In this document: one piece after another, positions 8,638 through 15,651 of the stretch
Numbering within the stretch: the stretch's first letter is position 1
Layout: each line of letters starts with the position of its first letter
Assembly (NCBI GenBank): GCA_045601325.1
Contig: JAZRZI010000023.1
Coordinates: 1-54,725 of the forward strand
Length of the DNA: 54,725 bases
Direction of reading: 5' to 3'
Source: JAZRZI01 sp045601325
GTDB taxonomy: Bacteria; Bacillota_I; Bacilli_A; RFN20; CAG-826
The notes under the pieces: generated by a model
Seen by the model: the letters and a program-made list of their open reading frames with translations, nothing else
The model's database searches: none
Told to the model about the DNA's origin: nothing
Program-made: the position numbers and the translations under genes

Positions 8638-9780
8638 TTATTGCTTTTTCTTTCTAAGGAAGAAGAATAGCGCTAATGCGGTGCCTAACACTATTACTCC
8701 ACCTTCAACTGCACAAGCAACGATTAATCCAGTATTGTTACTTTTATCATTACCAGTTTTAGTGGTCATAGAATTAATAGCAATTATTTCATCGATAAGT
8801 GCTTCGATATCTTCACCTTCATAGTAATCGCTAATCATAAAAATAAAGTCATCATAATATTCACGAACTTCATCAGCAGAAGTTGCAGCTTCGATATCGT
8901 TATGAGCCCATTCTGCGCATTCATGTATTGCATCAATACGATAGTCCCAAAAGCTAACTTCACTAATGTCAACAGCGATACCTATTCTATAACTGTAATA
9001 GTTTACAGCTTCTTCGAGTTCAAGTTGCGCTATTGTTGGAGTGGTTTCAAAGAAATATATATATTCTTTATATTCGTGATATATTTCATATGATGTTTCA
9101 TAGTGTTCAATCTTAGGTCTAACTAAGCCACCAATATAGAGAATGTTTTCTTGTTCATTATCAGGGAATCTATCAAGTTGAGTGAATGTCCAATCAATAT
9201 AGTCTAAAGCTTCTTTACGAATTTCTTCTACGATTCTATTGTGCGGTAAGAAATCGTTTTCAAAGTAATCGACAAATTCTTCAAAGATTTCTTCAATTTT
9301 CGCAAAATCCTCAGTAGCGTCAATCTTATCCCATGCTTCTTGAATCTTTTGATCTAATAATGGTTGAGCGGAAGGATCATAACTATAGAACCAAGAATAT
9401 GATTCTATTTCAAATTTATATTTGCTTCTATATTGTTCTAAAGTTGGATATCTTTCGAAAAAGTATTGATCTAAATATTGATTGAAATCTCCCACTGCAG
9501 TAAAGATACGATAAACAGTGTCAGCATCATTGATAATTTTGGTAACTTTTGCTAATTCAGCTTCTAGTTCCTCTCTTGCTTGACCGTCATAGTCATTGAC
9601 ATCCACCATCTCTGCTATTCTACCGAAAGCATCTTCTCTAGCTTCAATAAGTTGTTGCTCATCATCCGCTGCTAAAACAATGGAAACATTAGAAGTATTG
9701 CAATAGGTTTTCAATCCAGAGAATAGGAACGAACCTGCTCCTAACAATGTTAAAAGAAATAATAATGGTTTCTTTTTCAT
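8638..9780 (-). CDS. Secreted helical surface protein with C-terminal anchor
   Basis: A 380-residue protein. It has an N-terminal signal segment (KKKPLLFLLTLLGAGSFLFSG) with cleavage probably near LAAD. Residues about 40-335 are strongly acidic and helical, rich in Glu, Asp, Tyr and Trp, and fall into units of about 70-80 residues that each begin with a helix like LIEAREDAFGRIAEM or IVEEIRKEALDYIDW. This resembles FIVAR/helical-bundle surface repeats. A Thr/Asn-rich linker, one transmembrane helix (GLIVACAVEGGVIVLGTALA) and a LRKKKQ tail anchor it, with no LPXTG. GAGGATCC precedes the ATG. The binding partner is unknown; spacer or adhesin is inference. Confidence 0.6.
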   Translation of the reverse strand: MKKKPLLFLLTLLGAGSFLFSGLKTYCNTSNVSIVLAADDEQQLIEAREDAFGRIAEMVDVNDYDGQAREELEAELAKVTKIINDADTVYRIFTAVGDFNQYLDQYFFERYPTLEQYRSKYKFEIESYSWFYSYDPSAQPLLDQKIQEAWDKIDATEDFAKIEEIFEEFVDYFENDFLPHNRIVEEIRKEALDYIDWTFTQLDRFPDNEQENILYIGGLVRPKIEHYETSYEIYHEYKEYIYFFETTPTIAQLELEEAVNYYSYRIGIAVDISEVSFWDYRIDAIHECAEWAHNDIEAATSADEVREYYDDFIFMISDYYEGEDIEALIDEIIAINSMTTKTGNDKSNNTGLIVACAVEGGVIVLGTALALFFFLRKKKQ

Positions 9781-9811
9781 AGATTGGATCCTCTTTTATT
9801 TATGCTTTATA

Positions 9812-10702
9812 TTATATAGTTTTCTTTGAATCATGAAATACTGCAAAATCAATAATAGAGTGTATTAGATAAGTCACTAAAGTTCCAAAGCATACATCAC
9901 TTAGGAAGTGATTGCCCATATGCATACGATTATAACCATAAAGAATAACGAATAGCACACTTAATGCGTATCCAATAACAGTGATGTAGTATTTTCTACA
10001 TTTTAATGAGTTAAGCACTAATGGGAGAGACATCATCATACATGCGATAGTCATATTGCCGCTAGGCCAACTCTTAAAGTTATCATCGCTTCCCGCTAAA
10101 TATGGTCTCCATTCCCACCAATTTCTAAAGTTCTCTTTAGGATTTTCTAATGTGATCAAATATTTATAACGTGGTCTTGATGCAACTTGTTTTAACCACA
10201 AGTTAGTGCAATCACTGATAACTCCCGCTAATAAAATAACTACTCCTACTCTTATAAGAACGCCACCATCAGTGTCATCTAATATGAAATAGAACACTAA
10301 TGGAACCCATGAATATAAAACTACCCAGAATAGATATCCTAGTAATGACGCTAGTAAAGTTCCATCAGCGCCATAATGAAATAATTCACGTACTTTACTT
10401 CCGTTATAACTATCGGAATAATACACTGCTAAAAAATAGGAAAGAACTAATAATGTCCAAGCTAGGAACTTTTCATTTTTCTTTTTTAAACCCTTATATA
10501 AGCACATGCCTGCTATAGGATATAAACAATATGAAAAGTATGATCCATAAGTAGCGAAAAATGCTCCAAAAGTTGTTTTGTTATAGATATTGGAATTGAT
10601 TTCAAAATCAAACATGGAACCAATAAGTATTCCCACTAAACAAATGGATACCATAACAACGAAACCATATAGTCGCATCCCTAAAATCATTCTTTTCTTC
10701 AT
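9812..10702 (-). CDS. PAP2-superfamily membrane phosphatase with altered motif 2
   Basis: A 296-residue protein with six or more membrane helices. PAP2 signature regions are in order: motif 1 LKQVASRPRY (Lys171, Arg178), motif 2 WPSGNMT, and motif 3 NRMHMGNHFLSD (Arg259, His265, Asp269). Family members hydrolyse lipid phosphates such as phosphatidate or undecaprenyl diphosphate. Motif 2 is normally PSGH; here the codon is AAT, giving Asn216 instead of His, and motif 1 ends RY rather than RP. Activity could therefore be changed or lost. The start is placed at the second ATG, 8 nt after GAGG; the first is only 2 nt away. It follows the surface-protein gene 8638-9780 on the same strand. Confidence 0.75.
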   Translation of the reverse strand: MKKRMILGMRLYGFVVMVSICLVGILIGSMFDFEINSNIYNKTTFGAFFATYGSYFSYCLYPIAGMCLYKGLKKKNEKFLAWTLLVLSYFLAVYYSDSYNGSKVRELFHYGADGTLLASLLGYLFWVVLYSWVPLVFYFILDDTDGGVLIRVGVVILLAGVISDCTNLWLKQVASRPRYKYLITLENPKENFRNWWEWRPYLAGSDDNFKSWPSGNMTIACMMMSLPLVLNSLKCRKYYITVIGYALSVLFVILYGYNRMHMGNHFLSDVCFGTLVTYLIHSIIDFAVFHDSKKTI

Positions 10703-10782
10703 AAGCATAACCTCAAAAACAATATCTATTTTAGTTCGATTTCCTTAAACTTCCGAATGTGTTATAAACACAATGTTGGATG

Positions 10783-11778
10783 TTATATTTTTTTATATCT
10801 TTGAATCTTACTTGTAGGCTTATCAGGGAATTCTAATACAACTAATCCTAATTTAATTGCAGGATCTAAATAATTCTTTCTAAAGTTTGCTCTATCAGAT
10901 AGTTTCAACAAACCTTGAATCTCTTTACTTGTAAACCATTTATTTCGGACAAGAACTCTTAACAATTTATTCGAATAAACGTTTGTGTTATTAATTGTTA
11001 ATGATGCTTGAGAGATTAGATCTTTGATCGAAAAATCAATCATCTTAAGCATAAATGTAATAAAAACAGTAGAATCACCATTTTTATTTGATTGAGCAAT
11101 AGCGTCATAGTATTCAGATTGATATTTTTTAATCAAGGATTCGATTGGAATAAATTCAAATATTGGTTTCCATTTACTCAAAATTAAATTTTGCCATAAT
11201 CTTGCCATTCTTCCATTTCCATCCCCAAATGGGTGAATAAAAACAAATTCATAATGAAAAACAGAAGACAAAATTAAAGTATTAACACTGTTAAAGTTTT
11301 CTTTAGCCCAAAGAAATAAATTAGTCATTAGTTCTGGAACCATTTTTCCTGGAGGTGCAATAAAAATTACATTTCCATTTCCATCAACTACGCCTTCACC
11401 ACCAATTCTATATTTTCCTGGATTCTTGACAACACCTTTCGTCATCACTAAATGAACAGATTTTAAATCAGTTTCAGAAAATGGATTTTTTTCAAATGCA
11501 ATATCATACGCGTTAATAGCGTTTTTGATTTCTAAAATATCTTTCTGCGGCCCAATTACATTATGACCATTAATTACATCTTCTACTTGTTCTAGAGATA
11601 ATGAATTAGCTTCAATAGAACAACTTGATTGAATAGACTTAATCCTATTTTGTTTTCTCAACATTGGAAACTTAGAAAGATTGTTAAAAGTTGAAATACT
11701 GCCAATCTTTTCCATAATAGAAGAGATGTATTCTAATATTTCATTTGTTAAAACAAATGGTGGTACATATTTTTCCAT
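10783..11778 (-). CDS. Fic-domain protein with C-terminal winged helix
   Basis: A 331-residue Fic protein, a family that transfers AMP or other phosphates onto protein hydroxyls. The active-site loop HPFGDGNGRMAR is intact (residues 182-193). An N-terminal SIEAN segment (54-58) resembles the inhibitory helix motif (S/T)xxxE(G/N) of class II Fic proteins, with Ala in the final position. Residues about 265-331 look like a winged helix (VLVRNKWFTSKEIQGLLKLSD). The gene has its own promoter and no Shine-Dalgarno. Three 12-bp direct repeats lie just upstream of the -35 box, so self-regulation through the winged helix is plausible. It marks the left side of the accessory island. Confidence 0.88.
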   Translation of the reverse strand: MEKYVPPFVLTNEILEYISSIMEKIGSISTFNNLSKFPMLRKQNRIKSIQSSCSIEANSLSLEQVEDVINGHNVIGPQKDILEIKNAINAYDIAFEKNPFSETDLKSVHLVMTKGVVKNPGKYRIGGEGVVDGNGNVIFIAPPGKMVPELMTNLFLWAKENFNSVNTLILSSVFHYEFVFIHPFGDGNGRMARLWQNLILSKWKPIFEFIPIESLIKKYQSEYYDAIAQSNKNGDSTVFITFMLKMIDFSIKDLISQASLTINNTNVYSNKLLRVLVRNKWFTSKEIQGLLKLSDRANFRKNYLDPAIKLGLVVLEFPDKPTSKIQRYKKI

Positions 11779-11784
11779 AACAAT

Positions 11785-11812
11785 ATTATACCATTTAATC
11801 TTAATATTGCAA
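11785..11812 (-). promoter_or_regulatory. Promoter of the Fic gene (leaderless)
   Basis: Minus strand: TTGCAA, 16 nt, TATAAT with GG before the -10, then exactly 6 nt (ATTGTT) to the ATG. Initiation about 6-7 nt past the -10 would place the transcript start at the start codon. Confidence 0.7.
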
Positions 11813-11816
11813 CATT

Positions 11817-11850
11817 ATCTTGTAGGGTATCTTGTAGGGTATCTTGTAGG
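11817..11850. repeat. Three 12-bp direct repeats upstream of fic
   Basis: The unit ATCTTGTAGGGT occurs twice in full and a third time for 10 bp, without spacers, starting 4 bp from the fic -35 box. The position suits an operator, but a simple tandem expansion is also possible. Confidence 0.8.
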
Positions 11851-11855
11851 AAAAT

Positions 11856-11885
11856 AAAAAAAATAGTTAATATTTTTATTAACTA
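11856..11885 (-). terminator. Terminator at the end of island repeat copy 1
   Basis: Perfect 9-bp stem TAGTTAATA/TATTAACTA on the minus strand with a 4-nt loop, followed by eight T. Confidence 0.8.
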
Positions 11886-11896
11886 CTAATTCGATA

Positions 11897-12011
11897 AATG
11901 TGTTGTTGTAATGAAGTTAATAGTCGCTGTGTAATGAAGTTAATATTTTCTTTATTAATTATTATTAATACTTTTGTAACTTTACAATTTTATCCACCCT
12001 TGGGACGTTTC
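11897..12011 (-). repeat. Island intergenic repeat, copy 1
   Basis: First of three related elements (others 13417-13562 and 18887-19035). In plus-strand order it holds two units of the form GTAATGAAGTTAATA, then an AT-rich palindrome (TATTAAT/ATTAATA, arms 11953-11959 and 11964-11970), then CTTTTGTAAC and TTTTATCCACCCTTG. It lacks the middle unit present in the other copies. With its flanks it fills the 11779-12110 gap, which holds no gene. It lies 3' of the XRE gene 12111-12317 and ends in a terminator. Confidence 0.8.
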
Positions 12012-12017
12012 AAATTT

Positions 12018-12043
12018 TAAATAAAAGCGGGGGTTCTTCCCGC
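12018..12043 (-). terminator. Terminator of the RhuM/XRE unit
   Basis: Minus-strand GCGGG/CCCGC stem around a 7-nt loop, followed by TTTTATTTA, 68 nt past the XRE stop codon. A degraded relative of this segment lies at about 20480-20516. Confidence 0.65.
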
Positions 12044-12110
12044 ACTTGGATGGATGGCCAGAGAATAAGTCTCTGTTCTCAACATAATATTAAAAATTAA
12101 TCGTTTGATT

Positions 12111-12317
12111 TCATTTTTTTCTTGTTTGAAAATCTTTATAAGTTAAGCAGTAATCTTCAATAAGTTTTACTAATTTTTCATAAGAAATGTCATTAATGCC
12201 TTTTTCAATTTTATTAATTGTAGATTTTGAGGTATATCCAAGTTTTTTAGCAAATTCTTCTTGACTTAATCCTTCTCTTTTTCTTAATTCTAAAATTAAT
12301 TCTCCTGCTGATTTCAT
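12111..12317 (-). CDS. Small XRE-family helix-turn-helix protein
   Basis: A 68-residue single-domain DNA-binding protein. The HTH spans LILELRKREGLSQEEFAKKL and YTSKSTINKIEKG. Its short C-terminal helix contains YEKLVKLIEDYC. The start is at MKSAGELI because GAAAAGAG precedes that ATG; the longer frame would need TTG. The ATG lies 1 nt after the RhuM stop codon, so the two genes are translationally coupled. XRE proteins paired with toxins usually act as autorepressing antitoxins; whether that applies to the RhuM pair is inference. Confidence 0.75.
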   Translation of the reverse strand: MKSAGELILELRKREGLSQEEFAKKLGYTSKSTINKIEKGINDISYEKLVKLIEDYCLTYKDFQTRKK

Positions 12318-12318
12318 A

Positions 12319-13314
12319 TTATTTATTTCTCTTTTCAATTAAGAATAATGAATTCATATTTTCAAGGTATTTTTTCTCTACTTCAGTCGGATTATCAGTA
12401 AAACGTTTTCTAAACTTCTCATATTCTTCTTTTGCGTGTTCAATAGCTTTTTCGTGACTAATTAACCCTTTGTTATTTAGAACGTCTTTTCTAGTCATTC
12501 TTAAGAAATAATCAAGTTCATTTGACCAATCCGCCATAGTCATTACTTTTTCTTCTTTTGCCTGTAATTCTGCAAAATCAAGATACAAAGATACCAATCG
12601 ATTGAGTGTATCTAATTCGTCTTGATTTAAATAATTTTTTGCAATTAAGGCATCATTGAGAATTGGGTAATTCCCTGAAAAAGAAGTTAAACCCATAAAA
12701 TCTTTTTCAGCTTTAGCTCTATCTGCAATAATCTCCGCAACAGTTTTACCAGAAACCGCCCAGTGCATTTTATTTTGAATTGTTTTAAAAACTGTAATAG
12801 CAACTTCTGATTTAGAATCATAGTCAACACTAGTAGCAAAAATATCAAGAACTTGTCTCCAAAAAACTTTTTCACTGCTTCTAATATCGCGAATTCTTGA
12901 TAAAAGTTCCTTAAAGTATCGACCTCCACCAGCTTCTTTTAGTAGATTGTCATTTATAACAAATCCTTTATTAAGATATTCGTTTAATGTTTCTGTTGCC
13001 CATTGTCTAAATGCGGTTCCAATATTACTTCTAACACGATATCCAATTGCTAAAATCATATTTAAATTATAATGTTTAACATTATAACCTTTGTTATCTC
13101 TAGCAGTTATTCGGAAATTCCGAACAACTGAGTTTTCATCCAATTCGCGCTCTTCTAAAATATGTTTTATGTGTTCAGAAATATTACTTTTACTAGATTG
13201 ATAAAGTTCAACAATTTGATCCTGAGATAGCCAAATATCTCCATTATTTATTTTTACTTCTATTTCCGTTTTATCGTTAACTTTGTAAATAATTATTGGA
13301 TTTTGCACATTCAT
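12319..13314 (-). CDS. RhuM-family (virulence RhuM) protein
   Basis: A 331-residue RhuM-family protein of unknown biochemical function; relatives occur on mobile islands and in pathogenicity islands. Recognisable blocks are WLSQDQIVELYQSSKSNISEHI (HTH-like, about residues 29-50), VVRNFRITARDNKGYNVKHYNLNMILAIGYRVRS (about 63-96) and FRQWATETLNEYLNKGFV (about 102-120). Helical regions follow. The length is full for the family and all blocks are present. AGGAGGAG precedes the ATG, and a TATAAT lies further upstream. It is the first gene of a two-gene unit with an XRE gene and sits between copies 1 and 2 of the island repeat. Confidence 0.85.
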   Translation of the reverse strand: MNVQNPIIIYKVNDKTEIEVKINNGDIWLSQDQIVELYQSSKSNISEHIKHILEERELDENSVVRNFRITARDNKGYNVKHYNLNMILAIGYRVRSNIGTAFRQWATETLNEYLNKGFVINDNLLKEAGGGRYFKELLSRIRDIRSSEKVFWRQVLDIFATSVDYDSKSEVAITVFKTIQNKMHWAVSGKTVAEIIADRAKAEKDFMGLTSFSGNYPILNDALIAKNYLNQDELDTLNRLVSLYLDFAELQAKEEKVMTMADWSNELDYFLRMTRKDVLNNKGLISHEKAIEHAKEEYEKFRKRFTDNPTEVEKKYLENMNSLFLIEKRNK

Positions 13315-13381
13315 TTTTGCTCCTCCTAATATATTTTTATTATATCACAAAGTTGATTATTAATCTACTTAATTAGTAATT

Positions 13382-13406
13382 AAAAAACGGCTGAAGTATC
13401 AACCGT
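13382..13406 (-). terminator. Terminator at the end of island repeat copy 2
   Basis: Minus-strand ACGGTTGA pairs with TCAGCCGT around a 4-nt loop (one G-U), followed by six T. Confidence 0.8.
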
Positions 13407-13416
13407 GTTTTACTTT

Positions 13417-13562
13417 AATGTGTTGCTGTAATGAAGTTAATAATTTTTGAAGGTGTGCGTAATGAAGATGATAGTCGTTGTGTAATGAAGTTACTATTTT
13501 TTTATTAATTATATTAATACTTTTACAACGTTGCTTTTTTTATCCACCCTTGTAACGACTCT
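13417..13562 (-). repeat. Island intergenic repeat, copy 2
   Basis: A 146-bp element with three ATGAAG units (GTAATGAAGTTAATA, GTAATGAAGATGATAG, GTAATGAAGTTACTA). The perfect palindrome TATTAAT/ATTAATA has arms at 13503-13509 and 13513-13519. The end is TTATCCACCCTTGTAACGACT. AGTCGTT between units 2 and 3 can pair with AACGACT at the end. It begins 13 nt past the stop of the XRE gene 13576-14094 and finishes at the 13382-13406 terminator. Confidence 0.85.
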
Positions 13563-13575
13563 AAATGGAACACAA

Positions 13576-14094
13576 TTATTCTTTCATTTGATTAATTTGA
13601 TTTGCTGCAGCAGCAATAATTTGCTTTTTAAAACTATCTGGGTCTGGATAGTCTTCTTTATGATCTTCAAAATCTTTAAGTTTTGCAACCATTTTATCGA
13701 GTATATCGACATATTTATAGAATCCAATTCGATAATAATATTCTGCTCCCATTGCAACAAATTCATTTTCTTGTTGCCTTGGCAAAACAGTAATAACTTG
13801 TTCATCTGATAAAGCAGAAACGCAGTTCACAATTAACTCACCTTTATTCTTTGAATTATTGATTGGTCTTGATTCTTGTGAACCACCATAAATTTCGTCC
13901 ATTGTTTTTCCAGTAGCGACTGCAATTTTGTATAAAGAGTGCAAACCAATATTCCTATTTCCATTCTCATAAGCTGAAATTTGAGTAATTGAAATACCAG
14001 TTAAATCATGTAATTTGTATTGCGTTAATTTTGCTTCTTCGCGAGCTTTTTTAATTCTTTTTCCTAATTCAAATGAATTATCGATGTTTTTCAT
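13576..14094 (-). CDS. XRE-family transcriptional regulator
   Basis: A 172-residue regulator. An N-terminal Cro/C1-type HTH occupies residues about 8-65 (LGKRIKKAREEAKLTQYKL, GISITQISAYENGNRNI). A helical C-terminal half (about 80-172) probably mediates oligomerisation. GGAGG lies 7 nt before the ATG. It is transcribed divergently from the broken toxin/immunity pair at 14300-14982, so it may control that unit; a GCATAC/GTATGC hairpin lies before the toxin ribosome-binding site. It carries island repeat copy 2 at its 3' end. Confidence 0.8.
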   Translation of the reverse strand: MKNIDNSFELGKRIKKAREEAKLTQYKLHDLTGISITQISAYENGNRNIGLHSLYKIAVATGKTMDEIYGGSQESRPINNSKNKGELIVNCVSALSDEQVITVLPRQQENEFVAMGAEYYYRIGFYKYVDILDKMVAKLKDFEDHKEDYPDPDSFKKQIIAAAANQINQMKE

Positions 14095-14263
14095 AAGGTT
14101 AACCTCCTTAAATATGTACTAATTGTATAACTCTTAACTAATTGTAGAACATAATTAACTAAATAGTCAAAATACATTTACCTCTTCGCAAAATATAGCT
14201 GGGGAATTTTTCTTATCTTTTTCGACATCTAGTTCCGGTTTTTTGATTTTTTAAAATGTAATT

Positions 14264-14281
14264 GCATACAAAAAAGTATGC
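14264..14281. promoter_or_regulatory. Small inverted repeat before the toxin ribosome-binding site
   Basis: GCATAC and GTATGC flank six A, directly upstream of AGAAAGGAGG. It could be an operator for the divergent XRE protein or a leader hairpin. Confidence 0.35.
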
Positions 14282-14299
14282 AGAAAGGAGGTAAATCCC

Positions 14300-14740
14300 A
14301 TGGAAAGCAATTATAAACCAGGAGGAGGAAACAAACCTCAACCTTATGTACCTGCTGGCAACGGAGAAAAAAGTGGCGAATACACTGACAAGTCTACATG
14401 TGAAAAGAAAAATAGAGTTTTACATTGTTTTATAAGAAATGTTCCTCGAAAATGTAATTTCAGAAATTCAAAGCTTGTTCAAACAGTAACGGACTATAGT
14501 TGACGGGCAGAACATGTCAACATCCCATCAAAACATAAAGCAAATTCAGTGATTAAGAAAATTGTTAATGGTTATGTTGTGGCAGAAAGGTATTATAATA
14601 ATAAAGGTGAAGCGTACTTAGACATCGACTATACATGTCACGGTAGACCAAACGTTCATCCTGAAGTTCCACACATTCATAAATGGACCAAGGATGAAAA
14701 TGGTAATTTGCACAGAGGTAAATGGGAGAATTTTCAATGA
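14300..14740 (+). pseudogene. Nuclease-type toxin gene interrupted by an in-frame TGA
   Basis: One reading frame of 147 codons with a single internal TGA at 14501-14503. The N-terminal part (MESNYKPGGGNKPQPYVPAG, then NGEKSGEYT) is the linker-like start seen in polymorphic or phage-associated toxins. The C-terminal part has VAERYYNNKG, LDIDYTCHGRPNVHPEVPHI and HKW, a His-rich motif typical of small RNase-like toxin domains. A strong AAAGGAGG precedes the ATG. The frame is intact on both sides of the TGA, so either a recent nonsense mutation silenced it or the stop is read through; no recoding signal is recognised. The last 4 nt overlap the next ATG. The toxin assignment is by motif recall, moderately sure. 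Confidence 0.6.
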
Positions 14741-14982
14741 GAAGAGAATGTATTGAAGAACTAATAAATGGCAATCGTGAAATCATTTTCCGCTACCACA
14801 ACCAAAGATATTCAATTGGCTATTATAATGATAATAGAGAAAAATATATCTCTGTAGGCGAATATAACGGTGATTTCATAGATGTTAAAAATGCTGATGA
14901 AGTGTTTAATCTTAAAATTGGAAATCGAACGTTAGAAGACATATTTAGTTCCTTGCCAGATTCTGCATTTGACATTTATTAA
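14737..14982 (+). CDS. Probable immunity protein for the adjacent toxin
   Basis: An 81-residue acidic protein starting MRRECIEELINGN. Its ATG overlaps the toxin stop codon (ATGA), so translation is coupled. A strand-rich middle (IIFRYHNQRYSIGYY, YISVGEYNG) and an acidic C-terminus (DIFSSLPDSAFDIY) fit the general character of small immunity proteins. No family is certain. The call rests mainly on position, size and coupling to a toxin-like frame. A terminator follows directly. Confidence 0.5.
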   Translation: MRRECIEELINGNREIIFRYHNQRYSIGYYNDNREKYISVGEYNGDFIDVKNADEVFNLKIGNRTLEDIFSSLPDSAFDIY

Positions 14983-14989
14983 GATTTAG

Positions 14990-15014
14990 AGCCATTCTTG
15001 AGAATGGCTTTTTA
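14990..15014 (+). terminator. Terminator of the toxin/immunity unit
   Basis: AGCCATTCT/AGAATGGCT perfect 9-bp stem with a 2-nt loop (in practice a 4-nt loop closed one pair earlier), followed by TTTTTATTTT. Confidence 0.85.
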
Positions 15015-15068
15015 TTTTCAAAAACACCTAGTATATTAAGAAATTAAAATTTTTATATATAAAAAAGG

Positions 15069-15100
15069 GGGTTTGGTTCGAATCCCCTTGATATCTCGAA
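15069..15100 (+). other. tRNA/tmRNA 3'-end-like fragment
   Basis: GGTTCGAATCCCC followed by TTGATATCTCG resembles a T-arm plus acceptor 3' strand. No matching 5' half, D-arm or anticodon arm lies upstream, and the T-stem does not pair properly. It could be an attachment-site remnant from a past integration at a tRNA or tmRNA gene, or chance. Confidence 0.25.
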
Positions 15101-15189
15101 TGTCTTTCTCAAACGCGTTTGATACTAACTTTTATTTACTCAAACGATATTTGATACCAGTTAGATGGATTTTTCTAATTAAAAAACAT

Positions 15190-15642
15190 TTATTTATGGA
15201 TATAAATTCTACTAATGTCTCCACTATCACATTTAGTCATGGCCAAAAATGTAAAACCATATCGTTCATAAAATCCAACATGATCAGTAATCAAATACAC
15301 AGGAGAAATCCCATTCATTTTTAGATCGTCTACCGCATGATTAAGAAGCTTTCCTGCTATTCCGTTTTTGCGATATTCTTCTTCAACATAGACCGCGCAA
15401 ATATTTGGGGTCAAATCTTTTCTTTTGTGGAAGTCATTTTCTATAACGCTTAAACCTCCCACTATCTTATTATTATCTAAGCAAAGATACCAACCTAAAT
15501 TAGTCTTATTTCTAATATTATCATTCATGCATTCTAAGTAAGCTTCTTCACGAATGCCCCACTTTGAAGAAAACCAAGTAGCGGCTTCTTCTACTATTTC
15601 TAGTTTTTCTTTAATTGTGATGAATTTTAGATTATCAAACAT
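15190..15642 (-). CDS. GNAT-family N-acetyltransferase
   Basis: A 150-residue GNAT protein. The acetyl-CoA loop is in VEEEYRKNGIAGKLLNHA (R/Q-x-x-G-x-A form, about residues 91-108), preceded by the strand NICAVYV. A C-terminal GFYERYGFTF motif is typical of the fold. It starts 9 nt after the acyltransferase stop codon and is probably co-transcribed with it. The acceptor substrate cannot be read from sequence; antibiotic or small-amine acetylation is common among such accessory GNATs. Confidence 0.8.
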   Translation of the reverse strand: MFDNLKFITIKEKLEIVEEAATWFSSKWGIREEAYLECMNDNIRNKTNLGWYLCLDNNKIVGGLSVIENDFHKRKDLTPNICAVYVEEEYRKNGIAGKLLNHAVDDLKMNGISPVYLITDHVGFYERYGFTFLAMTKCDSGDISRIYIHK

Positions 15643-15651
15643 GAACTTTCT

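Noticed and set aside
10758..10772. TGTGTT/AACACA hairpin 3' of fic as a terminator
   Set aside because: There is no T tract on either side.
13417..13562. Tandem ATGAAG units as a short CRISPR array
   Set aside because: Only two or three units, unequal spacing, spacers shared between loci, and no cas gene nearby.
14300..14740. Genetic code 4 (TGA = Trp) explaining the in-frame TGA
   Set aside because: Intact genes such as the glycosyltransferase ending at 43436 and thiT use TGA as stop, and housekeeping genes use TGG for Trp without internal TGA.
15069..15100. A functional tRNA gene
   Set aside because: Only a T-loop-like and acceptor-like 3' stretch exists; no anticodon or D arm can be folded upstream.
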